From Nitrospina sp. (GTDB lineage Bacteria; Nitrospinota; Nitrospinia; Nitrospinales; VA-1), in NCBI GenBank assembly GCA_018647025.1, contig JABGTQ010000216.1, positions 1-5,775 on the forward strand: a DNA stretch of 5,775 bases, given 5' to 3'. Numbering within the stretch: position 1 is the first letter of the stretch; each line of letters opens with the position of its first letter. The translations under genes and the position numbers were made by a program. Of this stretch, positions 1 through 4,351 are shown piece after piece. Below the pieces are notes generated by a model that was given only the letters and a program-made list of their open reading frames with translations, was not told where the DNA came from and searched no databases.

Positions 1-696
1 GAGGATTATCTAGCAACGGTTGAAGTGAGAGAAGCTGCTCTGCATATAAGATTGATAAGGTCCTTAAAAGACAGAACTTTTATATTTAACCATAGCTTCA
101 ACGAGGAGGGTAAACTTCACCAGATTATTCTTTGCTGTCCAGTAAAATTTGATGCTTTTAAAATATTGGTGGGGGCTCTTAGCGCAAAAAGCATAAATAT
201 TTTAGAAACTAAAATTTTTATAAGAAAAGATGGGATTGTTATTATCAGTGTTAATATCGAAGAAACCGAAAAGACAGTTGCAGGAGACCTTGAAATTTGG
301 AAAAACCTTAAACAAGACCTTAGTAATATTTTTGAAGGTCATGAAAGCCTATTAAATCTTCTAGCAAAAAGAACTCTATATATTGCAGAGAAACAAACAG
401 CTGAGGCAATAATTCCAAAAATTGAGGTAGACAACTTAAGTGATCCGAATTTCTCAATTATTCGCATCGAAGCCCGTGACCATTTAGGAATGTTGTATAA
501 AATTTCAAAGGTATTCTCCGATTTCGCAATCAGAATACATAGCGCAAAAGTTTCTACCCAGGGGGGGCGAGGCATCGACGTGTTCTACGTGTCACATCAA
601 AACAAAAAGATTCTTTTTAAAAAACTAATCCGCCGCGCCAAGGAAAAAATAATTTTCGCTATGATGCTCAAAAACCCAGAAGACCTTGGTGAATAA
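1..696 (+). CDS. glnD: [Protein-PII] uridylyltransferase / uridylyl-removing enzyme, C-terminal part (5' truncated by window)
   Basis: The reading frame is open from base 1 to a TAA at 694-696, giving 231 residues; the true start lies upstream, so the internal GTG at 25 is not a start. GlnD is the cytoplasmic nitrogen sensor that uridylylates PII (GlnB/GlnK) when glutamine is low and removes UMP when it is high. The nucleotidyltransferase and HD domains are outside the window. What remains is the linker (VREAALHIRLIRSL, like the GlnD stretch after the HD domain) and two ACT domains. ACT1 spans about fragment residues 40-110 (start QIILCCPV). ACT2 spans about 149-220, with the typical ARDHLGMLYKISKVF and IHSAKVSTQGGRGIDVFYVS signatures. 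In the family these ACT domains sense glutamine. A run of seven G at 561-567 lies in the second signature, but the frame continues correctly across it. The cytochrome gene starts 5 bases after the stop, so the two are probably co-transcribed. Confidence 0.93.
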   Translation, partial: EDYLATVEVREAALHIRLIRSLKDRTFIFNHSFNEEGKLHQIILCCPVKFDAFKILVGALSAKSINILETKIFIRKDGIVIISVNIEETEKTVAGDLEIWKNLKQDLSNIFEGHESLLNLLAKRTLYIAEKQTAEAIIPKIEVDNLSDPNFSIIRIEARDHLGMLYKISKVFSDFAIRIHSAKVSTQGGRGIDVFYVSHQNKKILFKKLIRRAKEKIIFAMMLKNPEDLGE

Positions 697-701
697 AGTT
701 T

Positions 702-1070
702 ATGTACGTCCACAAAAAAATCATAATAAACACATTTGGATATTTAATTTTAATCATAAATACTGTTGCAGCTAACCATCTCGTCGCAATCAGTGAAGTT
801 TCTTTAGGAAAAAAAATATACCATGACCGTTGCGAAGTCTGCCATGGAAGTCAAGGTGACGGAAAGACATTTGCAGCAAATGCTCTTTACCCAACACCGA
901 AAAATTTTACAGCAAAAGTATCTAAAAAAGAACTGACACGTGAGCGAATGATAGAATCGATTACAAGAGGACGGCCCGGAACGGCAATGATGCCCTGGGA
1001 GCGCATTCTTAGCAAACAGGAAATCCACTCGGTAGTGAATTACATTCAACAAATTTTAATGGAACTATAA
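702..1070 (+). CDS. Small periplasmic class I cytochrome c (mono-haem)
   Basis: This 122-residue protein has a Lys-containing N-terminus (MYVHKKIII) followed by a hydrophobic stretch to about residue 24 (NTVAAN), which reads as a Sec signal peptide or uncleaved anchor. One haem-binding CxxCH motif (C44-E-V-C47-H48) follows, in the context KIYHDRCEVCHGSQGDG. The distal axial ligand is probably Met96 or Met97 in GTAMMPW, and the C-terminal helix (EIHSVVNYIQQ) matches the usual last helix of class I cytochrome c. It would be exported, have haem attached in the periplasm, and carry electrons. The redox partner cannot be told from the sequence, and no oxidase or dehydrogenase gene is in view. The ATG lies 5 bases after glnD and has only a weak ribosome-binding site (GGTGA at about 688-692), so translational coupling to glnD is plausible. 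There is no functional link between the two genes that I recognise. Family assignment is secure; specific role is unknown. Confidence 0.9.
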   Translation: MYVHKKIIINTFGYLILIINTVAANHLVAISEVSLGKKIYHDRCEVCHGSQGDGKTFAANALYPTPKNFTAKVSKKELTRERMIESITRGRPGTAMMPWERILSKQEIHSVVNYIQQILMEL

Positions 1071-1106
1071 AAAAACCCATCAATCCTGTGCGCGCGATTT
1101 TTTTTT
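1069..1106. terminator. Candidate weak bidirectional intrinsic terminator
   Basis: Between two convergent genes there is an A run (about 1069-1076), a short inverted repeat AATC (1082-1085) / GATT (1096-1099) enclosing a GC-rich CTGTGCGCGC, and a run of nine T (1098-1106). On the plus strand the T run follows the hairpin. On the minus strand the A run becomes a T tract a few bases after the same hairpin. The stem is short (four pairs, possibly a few more across a C-C mismatch), so strength is doubtful. The position, directly after the cytochrome stop and just beyond the stop of the minus-strand gene, supports a terminator role. Confidence 0.4.
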
Positions 1107-1124
1107 AACCTAAATATCCGACGT

Positions 1125-1433
1125 TCAGGTTTTCAATTTTCTCCCTAGTTTATCTTCTACGGAGGCCATTTTTGATGCCAGTCTACCCTTTTTCCCTTCT
1201 CGGTAATCAATTTTCAAAGAACAAGTGATGCGCTTGCAATCAGAACTCATTGTCTCATAGCATTTTTTAACTACACTCATAACTTCATCCCATTCCCCCT
1301 CAAGAACAGTACCCATAGGATTTAGGCGATAATCAACTCCACTTTCGGATATTATCTTAAGTGATCTACTTACATAAGTACTTACACTTTCTCCTTTATC
1401 CATAGGGGACATACTAAATTCAAGAAGCACCAT
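1125..1433 (-). CDS. MTH1187-type thiamine-binding protein (UPF0045/DUF77 family)
   Basis: This is a 102-residue cytoplasmic protein, the usual length for the family. Recognisable features are the N-terminal strand and loop EFSMSPMDKGESVSTYVSRS (residues 5-24), the central GVDYRLNPMGTVLEGEWDEV (32-51), then RITCSLKIDYREGK (68-81) and the terminal SVEDKLGRKL (91-100). Family members fold as small ferredoxin-like oligomers, and some bind thiamine or related pyrimidine precursors; the physiological role is poorly defined. The ATG is preceded by a good GGAGG site, which fixes the start. The gene is alone on the minus strand, convergent with the cytochrome gene and divergent from pheA. No thiamine biosynthesis or transport gene, and no TPP riboswitch, is visible nearby. 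Family assignment is confident; ligand is inferred from family only. Confidence 0.88.
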   Translation of the reverse strand: MVLLEFSMSPMDKGESVSTYVSRSLKIISESGVDYRLNPMGTVLEGEWDEVMSVVKKCYETMSSDCKRITCSLKIDYREGKKGRLASKMASVEDKLGRKLKT

Positions 1434-1442
1434 ATTTTTTAA

Positions 1443-1447
1443 CCTCC
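1443..1447 (-). promoter_or_regulatory. Ribosome binding site of the thiamine-binding protein gene
   Basis: Read on the minus strand, GGAGG lies nine bases before the ATG at 1433-1431. It is a perfect core Shine-Dalgarno and confirms the start chosen for the 102-residue protein. Confidence 0.75.
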
Positions 1448-1549
1448 AAAGAGTTTGTTAATTATGAAAATTATTTTTTTTCTATATTCTTTTATTTTAA
1501 ATTAGTAACCCTTTGCATAACTTTATTTTAGAAAAAAGTCTCTAAAAAG

Positions 1550-1638
1550 ATTGAATTTTTACAAATAAGTACTTGCATTTTAGGCCTCTGATGTGGAATC
1601 ATCAACAATTCAATTCGAAATCCGAAAGGGTTGTCGAA
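1550..1638 (+). promoter_or_regulatory. Candidate structured 5' leader of pheA
   Basis: Three possible helices lie in a row just before the pheA ribosome-binding site. ATTGAATT (1550-1557) can pair with AATTCAAT (1607-1614). Enclosed within that, TGATG (1589-1593) can pair with CATCA (1600-1604). Next to it, TTCGAAATCC (1614-1623) pairs with GGGTT and TCGAA (1628-1632, 1634-1638), giving ten pairs with one bulged G and one G-U around a GAAA tetraloop at 1624-1627. The last hairpin is the most convincing. No T tract follows, so it is not a classical attenuator terminator, and it does not match any riboswitch I recognise. A role in controlling pheA is inference only. Confidence 0.3.
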
Positions 1639-1648
1639 AATCCAAGTA

Positions 1649-1656
1649 AAGGCGGT
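1649..1656 (+). promoter_or_regulatory. Ribosome binding site deciding the pheA TTG start
   Basis: AAGGCGGT matches the consensus AAGGAGGT at seven of eight bases and ends eight bases before the TTG at 1665. An in-frame TAA at 1647-1649 rules out any start further upstream, and there is no ATG at the expected N-terminus. The TTG is therefore the best start for pheA. Confidence 0.75.
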
Positions 1657-1664
1657 ACGGCTAT

Positions 1665-2738
1665 TTGGCCAAGATTCAAGATATTCGCGATAATATAGAT
1701 CGAATCGATGATCGTTTACTCAAGCTAATAAATCAACGTGGCGAACTAGCAATAAAAATTGGACAAGAAAAGTCCAAAAAAAATAGTTCAGGGCATTTTC
1801 ACGTTCCGCATAGAGAACACTCGATAATTGAGCGAGTCACAGGAAGGAATAATGGGCCGTTTCCCGACGAATCATTAACATGCGTATTCCGAGAAATATT
1901 TTCAGCTACTCTTGCCCTTGAAAAACCTCTTCGTATAGGGTTTCTCGGCCCTGATACAACTTTTAGTCATCAGGCTGCAATAAAACAATTCGGACATTCA
2001 TCAAAATTTGTAGCAAGTCCTAATATTGAATCTATCTTCCGCCAAGTCGAAAATGATGAGTGCGATTATGGTGTGGTTCCTGTAGAAAATTCGATAGAGG
2101 GAGTTATCAATTTAACTTTAGATTGTTTTGTTGATTCCCCTTTATTAATTTGTGACGAAATAAAAAGCGCAATCTCGCTTTGTCTGCTTTCTAAAACTAA
2201 AGATCAAAAAAAAATAAAAACTATATACTCTCACACACAGCCTCTGGGGCAATGTCGTCAATGGCTAAACCGTAATTTCCCAAACGTACAGCAAATTCCA
2301 ACTTCTAGCACAGCTAGTGCAGCGAGAACCGTAGTTAGAAAATCAACTTGTGCTGCCATAGCAGGCAAACTTGCTGCAGAGGTATATGACTTAAACATCG
2401 TTGAAGAGAACATTCAAGACAGGGTAGAAAATTACACACGTTTTCTTGTTATCGGTAAGGACGAGGCCAAAAAAGTGAAAGATAATAAAACCTCAATTAT
2501 GTTTTCTATTAAAGATGAAGCAGGTTCTCTTCTCAAGGTTTTGCAGCTATTTGACCGGAACAAAATAAATTTAACAAGAATTCAATCACGTCCACTTAGA
2601 GATCGACCTTGGGAATATCTTTTTTATGTTGACCTGGAAGGGCACATCCAAGAATCAACAGTCAAAAATTCTATGGAAACGCTAGAAAAAAAGTGCTTAT
2701 TCTTGAAGCTACTAGGTTCTTACCCAAGGAAGGCTTGA
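1665..2738 (+). CDS. pheA: Bifunctional chorismate mutase / prephenate dehydratase (P-protein)
   Basis: The enzyme converts chorismate to prephenate and then to phenylpyruvate, the committed steps of phenylalanine synthesis in the cytoplasm. The 357 residues match the normal P-protein length. Residues 1-85 are an AroQ chorismate mutase (IRDNIDRIDDRLLKLINQRG, conserved Arg8 and Arg25, then HREH around Arg50-Glu51). Residues about 90-265 are prephenate dehydratase, with IGFLGPDTTFSHQAA (91-105), VPVENSIEGVIN (138-149), SHTQPLGQC (189-197), TSSTASAA (213-220) and the catalytic ENYTRF with Thr258. Residues about 275-350 are the regulatory ACT domain (AGSLLKVL 286-293; QSRP 307-310), which in this family binds phenylalanine for feedback inhibition. 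The start is TTG with a strong ribosome-binding site. It is the first gene of a block with tyrA, 4 bases downstream, and cmk. The usual ESRP motif reads QSRP here. Function is highly certain. Confidence 0.96.
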   Translation: MAKIQDIRDNIDRIDDRLLKLINQRGELAIKIGQEKSKKNSSGHFHVPHREHSIIERVTGRNNGPFPDESLTCVFREIFSATLALEKPLRIGFLGPDTTFSHQAAIKQFGHSSKFVASPNIESIFRQVENDECDYGVVPVENSIEGVINLTLDCFVDSPLLICDEIKSAISLCLLSKTKDQKKIKTIYSHTQPLGQCRQWLNRNFPNVQQIPTSSTASAARTVVRKSTCAAIAGKLAAEVYDLNIVEENIQDRVENYTRFLVIGKDEAKKVKDNKTSIMFSIKDEAGSLLKVLQLFDRNKINLTRIQSRPLRDRPWEYLFYVDLEGHIQESTVKNSMETLEKKCLFLKLLGSYPRKA

Positions 2739-2742
2739 CAAG

Positions 2743-3615
2743 ATGAATTCATTTGATCGGGTGTCCATAATTGGAGTTGGTCTTTTAGGAGGATCGCTTG
2801 CTAAAGTTATGCGAAAACTTGGCCTAGCGAAGTCGATCATTGGATACGGGCGTAATCAAGCTAATCTAAATGAGGCCAAAAAACTAAATATCATAGATGA
2901 AGTAGTACCTGATATTCAATCGGCAGCAAAGGACGCAGATTTGATCGTTTTTTGTTCCCCGGTGCAAACTATTGGGGAGCTAGCAATGAAAATGGCTCCT
3001 CATATCAAATCTGATTGCTTAGTGACAGATGTTAGTTCGACAAAAGAAACTCTTGTTTTGGAAATGGGAAAAATCATACCAGAGGATATTTCTTTCGTCG
3101 GGGCGCACCCTATTGCTGGAAGTGAAATGTCCGGATTTCAGGCGTCATCAAATACTCTATATGAAGGTGCTCACTGCATTGTAACACCAACAACTAAAAC
3201 GAACCCAGTAGCATTAAAGCGTATCATCGAGCTTTGGGAAACTATCGGAACGCAAGTATCAATAATGGATGCCAAAGAGCACGATTTTATTTTTGGGGCA
3301 GTTAGTCATTTGCCTCATATTTTAATTTTTGCATTGATGAACACACTGGGCAATTTAAAATCTGAAAACCATGACCATGTGACACCTTTTTCAGGCGCTG
3401 GGCTTAGGGATATAACTCGTATAGCTGGCAGTGAACCAGTAATGTGGAGAGACATTTGTATCTCTAACAAAGATTCTATTTTATACTGTCTGGATCGATT
3501 TCAGGAAACCTTGAACCATCTTAGGTCAGGAATTGAACAAGGAAATGGTATGCTGCTTACCGAACAATTTAAAACTGCAAATCAGTATAGAAGCAATCTT
3601 GTTAGTAATACATGA
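2743..3615 (+). CDS. tyrA: Prephenate (or arogenate) dehydrogenase
   Basis: TyrA oxidatively decarboxylates prephenate to 4-hydroxyphenylpyruvate, or arogenate to tyrosine, using NAD(P). The 290 residues fit the monofunctional form, with no chorismate mutase and no C-terminal ACT domain. The N-terminal Rossmann fold has VSIIGVGLLGGSLA (7-20). Then come TDVSSTK (95-101), the catalytic-region AHPIAGSEMSGF (121-132, His122), AVSHLPH (186-192), and FSGAGLRDITRIAGS (216-230) with the substrate-binding Arg226, followed by EPVMWRDI. The second strand ends in GYGRN (34-38), without the acidic residue typical of NAD-specific enzymes, so NADP or mixed use is possible. The ATG follows pheA after 4 bases and has AAGGAAGG at 2726-2733 as ribosome-binding site, inside the pheA end. 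Its TGA overlaps the cmk ATG. The lack of a regulatory domain suggests control is exerted elsewhere, for example by direct tyrosine inhibition. Substrate preference cannot be told. Confidence 0.94.
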   Translation: MNSFDRVSIIGVGLLGGSLAKVMRKLGLAKSIIGYGRNQANLNEAKKLNIIDEVVPDIQSAAKDADLIVFCSPVQTIGELAMKMAPHIKSDCLVTDVSSTKETLVLEMGKIIPEDISFVGAHPIAGSEMSGFQASSNTLYEGAHCIVTPTTKTNPVALKRIIELWETIGTQVSIMDAKEHDFIFGAVSHLPHILIFALMNTLGNLKSENHDHVTPFSGAGLRDITRIAGSEPVMWRDICISNKDSILYCLDRFQETLNHLRSGIEQGNGMLLTEQFKTANQYRSNLVSNT

Positions 3616-4286
3616 TTATCGCTATAGATGGACCTGCGGGAAGTGGCAAAAGCACTGTCGCAAAGATAGTGGCAGATAAATTAAATTTTAGATACATAGA
3701 TACGGGATCAATGTATCGATCAGTTGCTTGGAAAAGCTTGCAAAAAAATGCTGCTCTCAAAGATGAAGATGCCGTAGCTGATATTGCTTCTAAAGTCAAA
3801 ATCGAATTGATTTACGGAAAGAAGGGGCAATTGGTCTTCGTTGACGGAGAAAATATTACTGACCAATTAAAAGTTGAAGAAATTAGTCGTGGAGCAGCTA
3901 TTGTAGCAGCGCAGCCAATGATCCGAGAAATTATGACAATTAAGCAACGAAAGCTTGGACTGGAAGGCAAGGTTGTAATGGATGGGAGAGATATCGGAAC
4001 GGTTGTTTTCCCCAAAGCAGATAAAAAGTTTTTTCTGGATGCCGACCCAAAAGAGCGAGGGCGACGTAGATTTATTGAACTAAAAGAAAAAAAACAGATT
4101 AATAACGCAGATCTGCCAACAATAATCGAACAGGTCGTTCAAAGAGATCATGAAGATCGTAGTAGAAAAATAGCTCCTCTCAAGCAAGCTAAAGATGCCA
4201 TGCTCATTGATACGACTCATCTTAGTATCGATCAGGTGGTAGAGGAAATAATAAAAGTAATTGTTCCGGGTTCGCAAACTTTTTAA
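3612..4286 (+). CDS. cmk: Cytidylate kinase
   Basis: Cmk transfers phosphate from ATP to CMP and dCMP in the cytoplasm, recycling pyrimidine nucleotides. The 224 residues are the normal bacterial length. Visible are the Walker A loop IDGPAGSGKST (5-15), the DTGSMYR substrate motif (30-36), the GRDIGTVVFP motif (125-134), the lid region ERGRRRFIEL (148-157) and the late QRDHEDRSRKIAPL (177-190) that contributes to CMP binding. All expected residues are present, so it should be active. The ATG overlaps the tyrA TGA in an ATGA arrangement, implying translational coupling in the same operon. rpsA follows after 65 bases, the classical cmk-rpsA neighbourhood in Proteobacteria. The aroA gene often found directly upstream of cmk is missing here. 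Confidence 0.96.
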   Translation: MIIAIDGPAGSGKSTVAKIVADKLNFRYIDTGSMYRSVAWKSLQKNAALKDEDAVADIASKVKIELIYGKKGQLVFVDGENITDQLKVEEISRGAAIVAAQPMIREIMTIKQRKLGLEGKVVMDGRDIGTVVFPKADKKFFLDADPKERGRRRFIELKEKKQINNADLPTIIEQVVQRDHEDRSRKIAPLKQAKDAMLIDTTHLSIDQVVEEIIKVIVPGSQTF

Positions 4287-4299
4287 CGACCCCTATTAT
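4271..4299 (+). promoter_or_regulatory. Candidate sigma-70-like promoter for rpsA
   Basis: TTCGCA (4271-4276, four of six bases matching TTGACA) and TATTAT (4294-4299, five of six matching TATAAT) are separated by 17 bases. They overlap the end of cmk and would give an mRNA leader of roughly 45 bases. Separate promoters for rpsA within cmk-rpsA are known in E. coli. In such AT-rich sequence chance matches are common, so this is weak support. Confidence 0.25.
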
Positions 4300-4351
4300 C
4301 AACTTAAGCTTTTGCAAATGCTTTATAAATTCAAGAAAGAAATTTTTTATC

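Larger units (their letters stand above)
1434..1664. other. Divergent intergenic region (thiamine-binding gene / pheA)
   Basis: This 231-base gap separates two divergent genes and must hold promoters for both, but I see no convincing -35/-10 pair. The left half (about 1434-1560) is very AT-rich, with T and A runs. Isolated fragments include TATATT at 1483-1488 and two copies of TTGCAT (1513-1518 and 1573-1578), none with a good partner at 16-18 bases. The right half (about 1550-1640) contains several inverted repeats, described separately. No tRNA, mobile element or long conserved reading frame is visible. Confidence 0.6.

Noticed and set aside
339..575. Open minus-strand frame within glnD
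   Set aside because: It is antisense to the conserved ACT domains and has no family signature; similar antisense frames in the cytochrome, cmk and rpsA genes (for example 804-1052, 3812-4015, 4816-5082, 5326-5697) were dropped for the same reason.
1107..1131. Inverted repeat AACCT / AGGTT at the end of the minus-strand gene, considered as a terminator
   Set aside because: Only five pairs around a 15-base loop, overlapping the stop codon region, and on the minus strand it is followed by A rather than T residues.
1434..1560. Possible TPP riboswitch upstream of the thiamine-binding gene
   Set aside because: The conserved CUGAGA and related TPP-binding core sequences are not present on the minus strand.
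1580..1660. Possible tRNA, because TTCGAAATCC recalls a T-loop
   Set aside because: No acceptor stem, D-arm or anticodon arm can be built around it; the bases fit a simple hairpin with a GAAA loop better.
4306..4323. AAGC / GCTT inverted repeat after cmk, considered as a cmk terminator
   Set aside because: Only four pairs with a 10-base loop and no T tract directly after it; readthrough from cmk to rpsA remains likely.
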